Shown here: positions 34,568-42,063 of the stretch, one piece after another
Numbering within the stretch: position 1 is the first letter of the stretch
How the letters are laid out: each line of letters opens with the position of its first letter
Source of the DNA: a virus
Virus record (IMG/VR): IMGVR_UViG_3300028024_000185
Coordinates: 1-52,115 of that record
Length of the DNA stretch: 52,115 nt
Strand: one strand, 5' to 3'
The notes under the pieces: generated by a model
Seen by the model: only the letters and a program-made list of their open reading frames with translations
Databases searched by the model: none
What the model was told of the DNA's origin: nothing
Translations under genes and position numbers: made by a program

Positions 34568-34789
34568 CTAATCCACTGCGGATAGATAGACATACACATT
34601 CAGAGCCGCCGCCGTTGTTCCCATGTCTTGGTTGGGCATCGAATAGGCTACCTGCATCACCCGGAACGTGCTTTCTTCGCCAGAGATGTGATCGGTGATC
34701 CAGACGACCTCGCCCACTCTTGGCACGACCAGGCTGCTCGACGTCGCGATGTGGCTACGTTTCCTCCAATTTTCGAAGTGCAATTGCAT
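34568..34789 (-). CDS. Small phage protein, unknown
   Basis: A 73-residue protein starting MQLHFENWRKRSHI, with SSSLVVPRVGEVVWI and a C-terminal strand (LNVYVYLSAVD). The central VPRVGEVVWITDHISGEESTFRV looks like a small beta-barrel. Its ATG overlaps the preceding stop by one base. Confidence 0.5.
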   Translation of the reverse strand: MQLHFENWRKRSHIATSSSLVVPRVGEVVWITDHISGEESTFRVMQVAYSMPNQDMGTTAAALNVYVYLSAVD

Positions 34790-34938
34790 CACAACGCTTC
34801 ACCCCGCGACCTGGCCGCGCGCTGGTCGCGGCGCACCATTCGGAACATCTTCCATGTGTCCAGCCAAAGCGACTTCCCGCGGAATCCCCATCCCCAATGG
34901 TTGCGGAATACGAGAAACCAAAGCTTGAGAGCATTCAT
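34789..34938 (-). CDS. Very small basic protein
   Basis: A 49-residue protein beginning MNALKLWFLVFRNHWGWGFRGKSLW, with GAAGGG before the ATG and a one-base overlap with the next gene. It is rich in Trp, Phe and Arg. It is too short for a fold call. A membrane-surface role is conceivable. Confidence 0.45.
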   Translation of the reverse strand: MNALKLWFLVFRNHWGWGFRGKSLWLDTWKMFRMVRRDQRAARSRGEAL

Positions 34939-34952
34939 TTCATTTCCCTTCT

Positions 34953-35177
34953 TTACATATCCTCGCCACATGGACAGCCACCCACAGCGCAGCCGGAAAA
35001 TGTTCCAACCACGCGCTTGCAATGCGGACACTCAGCGCCGGTCGTCGGCTGGAAATACCTGTTCTCTGGGGCATTGGCCGCCTGCCAGCCGGCATAGAAC
35101 AGATCGAATAAAGTGCCGCTCTTTGGCAGATCAGCCCGCAGGAAAACACGCCAAGCCTTGTCGCGGTCATCGCTCAT
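34953..35177 (-). CDS. Small protein with possible zinc ribbon
   Basis: A 74-residue protein. The C-terminal part has CPHCK and CPCG (about residues 50-71), spaced as a zinc ribbon. The N-terminal half (DDRDKAWRVFLRADLPKSGTLFDLFYAGWQAAN) resembles a segment common in phage small proteins. Its ATG overlaps the previous stop in ATGA. Confidence 0.55.
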   Translation of the reverse strand: MSDDRDKAWRVFLRADLPKSGTLFDLFYAGWQAANAPENRYFQPTTGAECPHCKRVVGTFSGCAVGGCPCGEDM

Positions 35178-35350
35178 ATCGTAGCTCCTCCATCATCGGC
35201 CCAGCGGTCTAGGTCGCTCGCATCAGCAACCATCTGTGCAGCCCAATCATTTATGGCTTTGGCCAGAAATGACATATGGTCGCAATAATGCTCGACCAGC
35301 GGCCGGAACATCCATTCAGCGGGCGATGTCATGACGTGACGCTTCTTCAT
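35174..35350 (-). CDS. Small phage protein, unknown
   Basis: A 58-residue reading from ATG 35350 (MKKRHVMTSPAEWMFRPLVEHYCDHMSFLAKAIND) to the ATGA overlap. An in-frame TTG at 35437 with GGAAAG upstream is another possible start. It is helical and acidic toward the end. No family is recognised. Confidence 0.45.
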   Translation of the reverse strand: MKKRHVMTSPAEWMFRPLVEHYCDHMSFLAKAINDWAAQMVADASDLDRWADDGGATI

Positions 35351-35456
35351 TGCCGCTTTATCCACATATGTCGCCAAATCACGCCGCGTCCCCAATGTGG
35401 AGTGGCGCCTTGACGCCTGCGCTGAACCTATCGGCAACCACTTATCTTTCCTCTGG

Positions 35457-35717
35457 TTATGCCTCGCCGGCTGGCGGTAACTCCAGTGACCCGGCGTAGC
35501 AATCGAACGGCTCGGCCGTATCTTGATCCATCATTAAAACGAATCTCTTCGCGGTTAGCGCCTCCTCGATTTCGTCTGTAGTTGCTTTACCATCAGACTC
35601 CAGTATTTTTGTCACCTCGATCCCAAAAACGGCGACACATGCGAGATGGTTCGCCTCCTCATATGACAACGAGATTGTGGCCTGATCTCGCCAATCGCCG
35701 GTCCATTTAAATTCCAT
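35457..35717 (-). CDS. Small phage protein, unknown
   Basis: An 86-residue acidic protein beginning MEFKWTGDWRDQATISLSYEEANHL, with GGGAGGG 9 bases before the ATG, so the longer in-frame start is rejected. It contains a helix-rich centre and ends LELPPAGEA. It lies 1 base after the AlpA-like gene stop, in the same operon. Confidence 0.5.
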   Translation of the reverse strand: MEFKWTGDWRDQATISLSYEEANHLACVAVFGIEVTKILESDGKATTDEIEEALTAKRFVLMMDQDTAEPFDCYAGSLELPPAGEA

Positions 35718-35718
35718 C

Positions 35719-36072
35719 CTATTGATCCCTCCCAATATGAGATTGTTTAAAGCGAACAAGTTCCTGTCTGAATTCCGCTAGAACGGCTTCTGGATATTCT
35801 TTCCCAAACGGTCGGGGGTTGACTGTCATCCAAATGATTAGGGCAAGCAGTTCATTTTCTCTGTCGTTGGCAAAGTCTGGCAGTTGCCCTTGATCGCGCG
35901 GCCGGTGCCTGCCCATAATCCATTCCTGAATTTCAGATTCGAGCCACCCAACGGCGCGCGGCCCAAGCTTGATCGGCCTCGGAAACTCTCCCTTGGCGAT
36001 CTTGGCATAGATAGCTGACCGCCCGAGGCCCGTCTGAACCTTAACGGCGTCAAGCCGAACTATTCTGCTCAT
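35719..36072 (-). CDS. AlpA-family transcriptional regulator
   Basis: A 117-residue protein with the AlpA/MerR-like winged HTH in its first half: MSRIVRLDAVKVQTGLGRSAIYAKIAKGEFPRPIKLGPRAVGWLESEIQEWI. GGAGGGAAGAGGG lies directly before the ATG. In prophages this family activates integrase or excision genes, or works as an excisionase. No integrase is visible here, so the target is unknown. The C-terminal half (about 60 residues) is an added helical region. Confidence 0.8.
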   Translation of the reverse strand: MSRIVRLDAVKVQTGLGRSAIYAKIAKGEFPRPIKLGPRAVGWLESEIQEWIMGRHRPRDQGQLPDFANDRENELLALIIWMTVNPRPFGKEYPEAVLAEFRQELVRFKQSHIGRDQ

Positions 36073-36086
36073 CCCTCTTCCCTCCA

Positions 36087-36347
36087 TCAATCTCGCAGAT
36101 TGGAAACGGCCTCCATGAGAGTGCGGATTCTTGTCGTATTGCGTTCTATCACCAGTTCTTGGTCGATGATCGTCTGCCTCAATTGTCGAAGCCATGCAGA
36201 TGTCTCTTGGGTGTGATATGCGATCTGCCGCAATGATGACTTCAGTGCCACCGCAACGGGGTCATCTTTCTCGACACTGGATGGGTTGGCGCCAATATCT
36301 CCACAAGCTGTTAGAGCTTCAGAGCAAAGTTCTTCAGTCGTCATCAT
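36087..36347 (-). CDS. Small phage protein, unknown
   Basis: An 86-residue protein from ATG 36347 (MMTTEELCSEALTACGD), which has AAGGGA 7 bases upstream. ATG 36383 is 12 codons earlier and overlaps the previous stop in ATGA, so it may also be used. The sequence is helical (SSLRQIAYHTQETSAWLRQLRQTIIDQELVIERN). Function unknown. Confidence 0.5.
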   Translation of the reverse strand: MMTTEELCSEALTACGDIGANPSSVEKDDPVAVALKSSLRQIAYHTQETSAWLRQLRQTIIDQELVIERNTTRIRTLMEAVSNLRD

Positions 36348-36379
36348 CCTATTATCCCTTTCATCAGTTGGGCTTAATT

Positions 36380-36574
36380 TCATCTATTTCTCAGTCCGTA
36401 GGTCTTATTCGCCTCGTTGATCAGCGCCTGCCTCAGCCAGTCGTCGGTAATGTCCTTCGGAAAGAACACGATGCATCCCTGGCTGTGCCATGCCTTGCGG
36501 CGCATGGCGAACATCTCTTCCTCAGAGATCGGCGGATTCGGAGCATTCCGCAGGCTTGTCCGGATATGGCTCAT
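36380..36574 (-). CDS. Small phage protein, unknown
   Basis: A 64-residue protein beginning MSHIRTSLRNAPNPPISEEEMFAMRRKAWHSQG. The ATG overlaps the previous stop in ATGA. The end (FFPKDITDDWLRQALINEANKTYG) is amphipathic. I recall similar short proteins in alphaproteobacterial phages but know no function. Confidence 0.5.
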   Translation of the reverse strand: MSHIRTSLRNAPNPPISEEEMFAMRRKAWHSQGCIVFFPKDITDDWLRQALINEANKTYGLRNR

Positions 36575-36774
36575 TTCGTCCAGCCGATCTTCTCTAGACA
36601 CCAATCGCGCAGCGCGGCCAGATCAGATGCAAGCGTACCGGCATCTGGGGTGGGCGGCGCCGGCGGCGGGAAATGACCTAGGCTTCTCGCTGCGTCTACC
36701 CGCCGATCAAGCTCGACCGTGCAAGTATCCGAATGCTCTATTGTGCTGGGATCGCCCCAAGAAACCCTGATCAT
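36571..36774 (-). CDS. Small phage protein, unknown
   Basis: A 67-residue protein starting MIRVSWGDPSTIEHSD with a Pro-rich middle (FPPPAPPTPDAGT) and a helical end. Its ATG overlaps the upstream stop in ATGA, and its own stop overlaps the next ATG. The context is the replication operon. Confidence 0.45.
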   Translation of the reverse strand: MIRVSWGDPSTIEHSDTCTVELDRRVDAARSLGHFPPPAPPTPDAGTLASDLAALRDWCLEKIGWTK

Positions 36775-37391
36775 GCCGCTCTCCTTCCCTTTGCGGCGGC
36801 GCCGAGGGAGCCCTTCGGCGGATCCCTGCCCTCCCGAATCGCCACGATGTACGGGCTCATCGGACCTGGCTTTCCTAGGTATCGCTCGATGTCGGTTGGG
36901 AACAGGCGGAAGCTCTCGATATTGGCTTGTCCCAGATAAACCTTCTGAGCGTGAACATGGATCTTTGCGCGCAGCAGCAGCTTTAGGTTGGCGCGCAGTT
37001 CCGTTTCAACCGCCTCCTCATGCCCGGCATTGTGGGCCAAGTGGTCCTTGATCAAGCCGTCCACCCACCTGGATGACCTGTTCCACCAGTTTGCATCTAT
37101 GTCTGTGATCAGCTGTGGAAGCGCGTCGGACATCTGGCGCATGTTCACGGCTCCGTCGTTCGTCCGGGCGCCGGCATGGACGTGCCGCAGGATGTCGGCC
37201 GGCATCGGCGGCTGTGGCTTATCTGGTGACCAGATGCGCATCAGGTCTGAATAGGCTGAATCCAGCTGTTCCGGTGTCAGGTGCGACAGGGACTTGCGGT
37301 ACAGCTTGGCGCGGCCCTCGGCCTTGGTCTGGTCGCTGAAGAACCCCCAGTAGATGCCTGCCAGTTCCTTGATCAGATCATCGATCGTCAT
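36771..37391 (-). CDS. Replicative helicase loader-like protein
   Basis: A 206-residue protein. The N-terminal 70 residues (LAGIYWGFFSDQTKAEGRAKLYRKSLSHLTPEQLDSAYSDLMRIWSPDKPQPPMPADILRHV) resemble the helical domain of phage helicase loaders and inhibitors of the G39P type. It follows a replication initiator-like gene, the order seen in O-P-like pairs. Both ends are ATGA-coupled to neighbours. The call is by pattern and position. Confidence 0.6.
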   Translation of the reverse strand: MTIDDLIKELAGIYWGFFSDQTKAEGRAKLYRKSLSHLTPEQLDSAYSDLMRIWSPDKPQPPMPADILRHVHAGARTNDGAVNMRQMSDALPQLITDIDANWWNRSSRWVDGLIKDHLAHNAGHEEAVETELRANLKLLLRAKIHVHAQKVYLGQANIESFRLFPTDIERYLGKPGPMSPYIVAIREGRDPPKGSLGAAAKGRRAA

Positions 37392-38266
37392 GCGACTTCC
37401 CCTATGCTGCGGAGATGAGAAACGGGGTCAAAGTGGGTGGACGCGGCTTGGCCGGCCGGCATCGGTCTGGCGCGCTCGGCCAGGGCGTTCGCTATGCGCC
37501 GCTCGCAGAATTTCAGCGTGCCCGGCGGCGATTTCTTCTCGCCCAGCATCTGCTGGCATGTTGCCCGAAAGACCGCGCGGCAAAGATCAATGTCGGCACC
37601 GGCCTCCAAGAACCGTTTGGCGCTGCTGCCATCGTCCGGATGTGGCCAGGGCCTCGCTTGCGCCTCGCCGAACGCTAGGACGCGCTCTCGATCAAATGCT
37701 TGAATGACCTGCACAAAATCAGGATCTGACGAGATCGGATCAGCCAATCCCAATCCCGTCACACCACCCGGGCTTACGAGCCGAGGCTGGCCTGTGTCCT
37801 GGGGTATCTCGGTGGTGGTGGGATACTGGGTATCTTTTCTAACTATGGATTCTAACTCTGGCTTATTTCCATGGGGGTTACTCTGTGGGTTAACCCCCCC
37901 GTTATCCTGACCAATAACCTTTGGGTTTCCGCCTTTCTTTCCGTTTGCCTTATCCCTTTCCGCTTTCATCCGGTCCCTGATCATCCTGCGCGAAAAGGGA
38001 ACGCCATCATCTGTCAGCGAGAATACTTTCCATCTTTCGAGTTCGGCGAAGGCCGCCTTCACTTCTTTAACCGGCCGGCCGACGATCGCGGCCAAGCCGT
38101 CAACATCTGGCAGCTGACCCTCAATCAGTAGGTGCCCATGTGGTTCTGCTTCGTGCATCAGGGCCAGCATCTCTATCCATAATCCGCGGGCCGCTAGGCT
38201 GCAGAGCTTTAGACGAGGATCGCCGCGCCAGTCTGACCAGTACCATTTACTGAATGGCTGCTTCAT
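37388..38266 (-). CDS. Replication initiator-like protein (DUF1376/O-like)
   Basis: A 292-residue protein. Residues 1-120 form a winged-helix region: FSKWYWSDWRGDPRLKLCSLAARGLWIEMLALMHEAEPHGHLLI, then VGRPVKEVKAAFAELERWKVF. A Gly/Asn-rich linker (about 120-190) and a helical C-terminal domain follow. The layout is that of phage replication proteins that bind origin DNA and recruit the helicase. An origin inside the linker-coding DNA, as in lambda, is possible but I see no clear iterons. Confidence 0.75.
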   Translation of the reverse strand: MKQPFSKWYWSDWRGDPRLKLCSLAARGLWIEMLALMHEAEPHGHLLIEGQLPDVDGLAAIVGRPVKEVKAAFAELERWKVFSLTDDGVPFSRRMIRDRMKAERDKANGKKGGNPKVIGQDNGGVNPQSNPHGNKPELESIVRKDTQYPTTTEIPQDTGQPRLVSPGGVTGLGLADPISSDPDFVQVIQAFDRERVLAFGEAQARPWPHPDDGSSAKRFLEAGADIDLCRAVFRATCQQMLGEKKSPPGTLKFCERRIANALAERARPMPAGQAASTHFDPVSHLRSIGEVA

Positions 38267-38718
38267 CACTTGCTTGGCTGCCCCTTCGTCTGATCCAGCC
38301 CAAATCGCCTGAACCACCACATGACCGTCGTGTGATCGCAACCATGCAGCCGGGCGATTGCCGGATAGCTCATGCCCTTCTGTCTCATCCTCTGGAGCTC
38401 GGATGGGTCTGGATTATGGGCGCGGCCGCGGAAGGGCCGCTTGATCTCTGATGCGCCTTTCAACCCAACTTGGCGGACCCTTGGATGAGCCTCCGGGTTT
38501 GGCTTTTGGTGAATGACGGTCTTCTTGACCGGCGGCTTGATTGCCATCTGGACTGGTCTCCGATGAGCGAGCGCGGCGGCATCAGACGAAGACAGCGTGA
38601 CGCCTGGCACGGGTATGGCAATGGCTGTGGGGCAGCGCGTCACGCCGTGCTGCGCGATATATTCTGCGCAAGGATCTGTTTCGTGATCGATGCTGATATT
38701 CTGCGGGTGATCGGTCAT
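38266..38718 (-). CDS. HTH protein, replication or regulatory
   Basis: A 150-residue protein. The C-terminal 45 residues form a helix-turn-helix (PSELQRMRQKGMSYPAIARLHGCDHTTVMWWFRRFG). The N-terminal 80 residues are poorly structured. The same HTH type appears in the protein at 39658-40155 (RGMTLRQIAAQLRCDVSTVHGAM), so the operon carries two related DNA-binding modules. Start and stop both overlap neighbours. Confidence 0.65.
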   Translation of the reverse strand: MTDHPQNISIDHETDPCAEYIAQHGVTRCPTAIAIPVPGVTLSSSDAAALAHRRPVQMAIKPPVKKTVIHQKPNPEAHPRVRQVGLKGASEIKRPFRGRAHNPDPSELQRMRQKGMSYPAIARLHGCDHTTVMWWFRRFGLDQTKGQPSK

Positions 38719-39293
38719 GCTGCTACCCCGAACCGGCTAGTTTCGTTCCCCCACCTGTCAAATCCGGGATGCTGTGAGCGAGCGAACAGCTCGATGCGCG
38801 GACCCTGGAAAAGGCTGGCGATCTCATCGCGGATGAAGTCTGGCTTCCGGCTGTGTTCCCGCCTGGGCCCATAGAACACCCCGCGCGGCTTGGCACCCTT
38901 GATCGGCTCCGGCCGGCCGCTCTTGGCGATGATCAGGATCTCTGCGTCGCCGGTGACCTCGTAGCCCGAGCCGCGGGCTGTGCTGGTCGGATAGATGAAT
39001 ACGCCGTCCTCCCTGGGGTTGAGCTTCACCCAGATTCTGGAGGTGGAATAGCGGAAGCCCCAGGCCTTCATGACCTCGCGCGGCCCGAACGGCAGCAGCA
39101 GAATAGGGAACGTCGCCCACATCAGCAGCCGGCAGCCGTCGGGGTGAGCCAGGCTCTTCACCGGCAATTCAGCGATGTCCTTGATCTTCATGGTCGGGTA
39201 ATGGCGGGACGGATTCTTGTTCGGGCCGGCGGAGAATGCCCAGCACGGATCAGCGTAAATCACCCGGTAGTGCTGCTGCGGCAGTTCGTTCAT
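38715..39293 (-). CDS. MT-A70-like adenine methyltransferase
   Basis: A 192-residue protein with motif IV at YADPCWAF (about residues 14-21), a TMKIKDIAELPV segment and the later VFYGPRREHSRKPDFIRDEIASLF ... RIELFARSQHPGFDRWG. These are landmarks of MT-A70-type N6-adenine methyltransferases in phages. The usual DPPW reads DPCW here, a change at a core residue. It could methylate phage DNA to avoid host restriction or alter regulation. Both ends are ATGA-coupled. Confidence 0.8.
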   Translation of the reverse strand: MNELPQQHYRVIYADPCWAFSAGPNKNPSRHYPTMKIKDIAELPVKSLAHPDGCRLLMWATFPILLLPFGPREVMKAWGFRYSTSRIWVKLNPREDGVFIYPTSTARGSGYEVTGDAEILIIAKSGRPEPIKGAKPRGVFYGPRREHSRKPDFIRDEIASLFQGPRIELFARSQHPGFDRWGNETSRFGVAA

Positions 39294-39661
39294 GGCGCAA
39301 CCGCCTTCCGCTGATCTGCGTCCGCCAACCCCAGCAACCGCTGCTTAACGGATGCGGCGATGTACCAGCCGACGGCTTTAACCGGCGAAATTGGGATCCG
39401 ATATGACCGGAGTTTTTCGCGGAGATGCGAGATCTGCATGACGACCGATTTCTCACTGGTCCGATAATTGGCGCGCGTGGTGGCTGCCGATGCGCCGCTG
39501 AAAGTGAGAACCTCGGCGGCCATAAGCGCCTCCAACAATCTGGCCTGTAGCGGGCTCAGCGCCAGCTTATCGGCGAGTTCGGTGCGGCAGACCAATTGGT
39601 GTTCCAGCCGAAGGATCTGCGCGTGGGCGGCTTCCAGGGTGTCTGGTAGAGCAATGGTCAT
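39290..39661 (-). CDS. PhoB/OmpR-type winged-helix protein without receiver domain
   Basis: A 123-residue protein. From about residue 33, LALSPLQARLLEALM ... NYRTSEKSVVMQISHLREKLRSYRIPISPVKAVGWYIA matches the effector domain of response regulators, including the recognition helix and the final wing. No phospho-acceptor domain is present. It probably binds DNA constitutively, in early control of phage or host promoters; a CtrA-like target is speculation. Confidence 0.65.
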   Translation of the reverse strand: MTIALPDTLEAAHAQILRLEHQLVCRTELADKLALSPLQARLLEALMAAEVLTFSGASAATTRANYRTSEKSVVMQISHLREKLRSYRIPISPVKAVGWYIAASVKQRLLGLADADQRKAVAP

Positions 39662-40155
39662 GCCGACCTACCCGCGCTGGGCGAGCCGAGCAATCGGCAC
39701 CACATCGCCGCCTGTTCCTCCGTCTCGCGCGGGAAGCGCTGAAAGTCAGACCCAGTGGCGAGAATGTCGAATTTCGCGCCCTTGACCGGGCCAATGGGAC
39801 GGCGGTCGATGCCGAACCGGTCCATGGCTCCGTGCACGGTCGAGACATCACACCGAAGCTGGGCGGCGATCTGCCGCAAGGTCATCCCGCGCCCATGATA
39901 AAGGTCGCAGAGCATCTCCTTAGACCATTCAATGCCAGGGCGGTCCTTGGGGAGGCCATTGGCGAGTGCGCGGTCCGCGTTGTTCAGCAGTCGGTGGGCC
40001 CGGCCGAAGTCGATCGCCCGGCCATATTCCTCGGCCGTCATGCGCAGTTCCGCCCTGATCTGCTTGCTGGAATGGCCCTCATTCCAGCAAGCAATCGCAC
40101 GGCGATACAACGCCTCCCTGGCTCGGGCGATATAGACTTTTCCCTTCTTGCTCAT
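39658..40155 (-). CDS. Two-HTH DNA-binding protein
   Basis: A 165-residue protein with two helix-turn-helix segments: RAIACWNEGHSSKQIRAELRMTAEEYGRA (about 19-47) and DLYHGRGMTLRQIAAQLRCDVSTVHGAMDRFGI (about 84-116). The first has a slight similarity to the GcrA start. The ending is Ser/Gly-rich. It probably binds DNA with paired motifs; the target is unknown. Confidence 0.6.
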   Translation of the reverse strand: MSKKGKVYIARAREALYRRAIACWNEGHSSKQIRAELRMTAEEYGRAIDFGRAHRLLNNADRALANGLPKDRPGIEWSKEMLCDLYHGRGMTLRQIAAQLRCDVSTVHGAMDRFGIDRRPIGPVKGAKFDILATGSDFQRFPRETEEQAAMWCRLLGSPSAGRSA

Positions 40156-40325
40156 GCTGCACTTGACCTCGCTTTTTCGATCACTTCCAGCTTGTCAATC
40201 CGAACGGGCTCGGGATTATCGCCAAAGCTGACCCAGACCCAATCACCATGGATGCTGATCACATCGCCTTCCCGGCCCTGGCGGTCCCGAACCTTGGCAC
40301 CTGACGCGAAATCATCGAGACGCAT
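40152..40325 (-). CDS. Small SH3-like beta-barrel protein
   Basis: A 57-residue protein below common length cut-offs, beginning MRLDDFASGAKVRDRQGREGDVISIHGDWVWVSFGDN. The alternation of strands (AKVRDRQGREGDVISI, DWVWVSF) suggests a KOW/SH3-like barrel. AGGAGGT lies 5 bases before the ATG and the stop overlaps the next ATG in ATGA. Function unknown. Confidence 0.65.
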   Translation of the reverse strand: MRLDDFASGAKVRDRQGREGDVISIHGDWVWVSFGDNPEPVRIDKLEVIEKARSSAA

Positions 40326-40479
40326 TGGACACCTCCTGCTTCAGCTTCTCCGTGGTGAGTTGGAGCAGTTCAAGCTGGCGTACCGTGACCTCGCCCTTGG
40401 GGGCGGCTAGGAGGCGGCGCTGGGCGCGTGAGTGCTTGGCGATGAAAGACCGGTCGGCGGTCGTCAGGCGGCGGCTCAT
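40312..40479 (-). CDS. Small helical protein
   Basis: A 55-residue protein, MSRRLTTADRSFIAKHSRAQRRLLAAPKGEVTVRQLELL and onward, that overlaps the following gene by 14 bases. Its ATG overlaps the preceding stop in ATGA. It is basic and helical, with an LxLLQL patch. No family is recognised. Confidence 0.55.
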   Translation of the reverse strand: MSRRLTTADRSFIAKHSRAQRRLLAAPKGEVTVRQLELLQLTTEKLKQEVSNASR

Positions 40480-40742
40480 CGGGACGGCTCCATGTCACAG
40501 GGTAGCTCGACCGTGGCGGATTGATCGGGAGCGCCGGCGGCGGCTGCGCTTACGCCAAACGGCTCTGTGGAGATGCGCCGCGGGCATGCCGCATTGGCGC
40601 AGACACCGTGTAAGAGGCAGCCGCAGTCGACATGCGGGCGCCACGCCGGCGTCAGTGGAGCCTGCCAGAGCCTCGTCCCTTTTATGCCGAGATGGTTCTC
40701 GACCTCGGTCAACCGACGCTCGATCTCGTCCAGACGGCTCAT
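40476..40742 (-). CDS. Small Cys-containing phage protein
   Basis: An 88-residue protein. It starts with a helix (MSRLDEIERRLTEVENHLGI) and contains CGCLLHGVCANAACP, four Cys close enough for a metal site or disulfides. The ATG overlaps the preceding stop in ATGA. Function is unknown. Confidence 0.5.
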   Translation of the reverse strand: MSRLDEIERRLTEVENHLGIKGTRLWQAPLTPAWRPHVDCGCLLHGVCANAACPRRISTEPFGVSAAAAGAPDQSATVELPCDMEPSR

Positions 40743-41053
40743 ACCAGCACCTCATCTTGCTGGAAGACGTCCGCATCGATCTTGCGAAGGATGGACATGC
40801 CGGCGTCGGTGGAAATCGTGCGAACGGGCTGAAAAGCTGAGGCTGGAAACAGGGCCTCACCCATCAGGCGTGGCGGGTTAATGATTTCGGCAACAGTGAT
40901 ACCGATCACCCCATCCCAAATCTCAATAGACCTGACGGTGTATACTTCACCGAATACGGGCGCCCGCTCGCCGATGCGAGTATCTTTCCAGGGCACATCA
41001 TGGGCTCGCGTAATCTTTGCACCGACTACCAGCCATGGATATTGCTCGCTCAT
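40739..41053 (-). CDS. Small phage protein, unknown
   Basis: A 104-residue protein starting MSEQYPWLVVGAKITRAHDVPWKD, with TAGGAG 7 bases before the ATG. Beta strands dominate (VFGEVYTVRSIEIWDGVIGITVAEI), suggesting a small barrel; the end is helical and acidic. Function unknown. Confidence 0.55.
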   Translation of the reverse strand: MSEQYPWLVVGAKITRAHDVPWKDTRIGERAPVFGEVYTVRSIEIWDGVIGITVAEIINPPRLMGEALFPASAFQPVRTISTDAGMSILRKIDADVFQQDEVLV

Positions 41054-41063
41054 CCGGGCGCTC

Positions 41064-41261
41064 CTATTTCAGAACTGCTATAATGCCAGCGCAGAGAGCC
41101 ACGATTGCCGTAACGACAGCGAGTGGAATCCATATCGGTGCCAGCACCCACCACCAGGACCAATCGATGTAGTTGGTTAACTTCAGCCCAATGAAGAGGA
41201 CGGTCAGCAAACCGCAAAAGCCGATGCCGCCGGATTTGGAGGTCGTAGTCTGTGCGCTCAT
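41064..41261 (-). CDS. Two-helix membrane protein (Fragile-X-F-like annotation family)
   Basis: A 65-residue protein with two hydrophobic helices (about 13-29 and 36-62) and an aromatic IDWSWWWV link. This matches a small family commonly named transmembrane Fragile-X-F protein in phage annotations; the name carries no function. The ATG overlaps the VRR-NUC stop in ATGA. Confidence 0.7.
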   Translation of the reverse strand: MSAQTTTSKSGGIGFCGLLTVLFIGLKLTNYIDWSWWWVLAPIWIPLAVVTAIVALCAGIIAVLK

Positions 41262-41617
41262 GCTGATGCCCTCGCTTTCAGTGGAAACTTCCAATAGGTG
41301 AGATGCCCGATCACCTCATCGAGTGACTTGGCGATGCCATAGAAGGCGCCCGCGTCGATCAGGTCGTTCATCATATCCCGCTGCTCTGGGCTCAACCGGC
41401 CGCGGTCCGTCTTCAATTCGATCAGATAGAGACGCTTCTGCCAGAAGATCAGCACGTCAGGGAAACCGGCTTTCAGGCCCATGGCCTTGCTGAGCCCGGC
41501 GACAGCCTTCGTCTTTCCCGGTACCGGATTGACGGCGGTCCAGACGGCATCGGCCGGCAGCGCCATGTCCAGGAACTGGGCCACGGTGATCTGTAGCTGT
41601 TGCTCGGGCCGGTTCAT
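41258..41617 (-). CDS. VRR-NUC domain nuclease
   Basis: A 119-residue protein. The single domain carries AVNPVPGKTKAVAGLSKAMGLKAGFPDVLIF and LYLIELKTDRGRLSPEQRDMMNDLIDAGAF, in which the Asp (PDVLI) and Glu-x-Lys (ELK) are the PD-(D/E)xK-type catalytic residues. Standalone VRR-NUC proteins occur in many phages and resolve branched DNA or trim ends. ATGA overlaps couple it to both neighbours. Confidence 0.85.
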   Translation of the reverse strand: MNRPEQQLQITVAQFLDMALPADAVWTAVNPVPGKTKAVAGLSKAMGLKAGFPDVLIFWQKRLYLIELKTDRGRLSPEQRDMMNDLIDAGAFYGIAKSLDEVIGHLTYWKFPLKARASA

Positions 41618-42063
41618 GCGCCATATCTCCGGTCCATGATCGATTGGCCGGTGATGTCGAGCGCGTGCCCACCCGCAAGTATTTCATAGACTATGCGCTG
41701 GAGATCTGCCGCAAAATCAAACCACTCACGGTTCACGCGCCAAGCTCGAAATGCCAGGTGTAAATAGCGCTCGGTTATCGTAGTGCCTGATATGCACCCA
41801 ATGAGCACTAGCTTGGCTGGCGAGCTGCACTCCAGTTGACGGCGGCGGCGGCCGACATTGGTAGAAACACCGATCTTTATACGTTGGAGACCGACCGCCT
41901 CAATGAAATAGACTTTCGATATTGAGGTCTCTGCGTCAGCTATACGGAACCAACGCGAGATCGCCGGGGCTCTGTCCAAATACGATAGATCTGTGCGCCT
42001 AAGCGTGTCCGCCAATACCCCCTTCTCCGTCAAATATATTTGGTCTATGGCATTAGTCTGCAT
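41614..42063 (-). CDS. GIY-YIG / T5orf172-type protein with a C-terminal tag
   Basis: A 149-residue protein. The VYFIEAVGLQRIKIGVSTNVGRRRRQLECSSPAKLVLIGCI segment and YLHLAFRAWRVNREWFDF fit the T5orf172 subgroup of GIY-YIG nucleases. The ATG overlaps the ParB-like gene end by 11 bases. The last 15 residues contain ITGQSIMDRRY, also present at the end of the ParB-like protein. It may be a homing-type or regulatory nuclease. Confidence 0.7.
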   Translation of the reverse strand: MQTNAIDQIYLTEKGVLADTLRRTDLSYLDRAPAISRWFRIADAETSISKVYFIEAVGLQRIKIGVSTNVGRRRRQLECSSPAKLVLIGCISGTTITERYLHLAFRAWRVNREWFDFAADLQRIVYEILAGGHALDITGQSIMDRRYGA

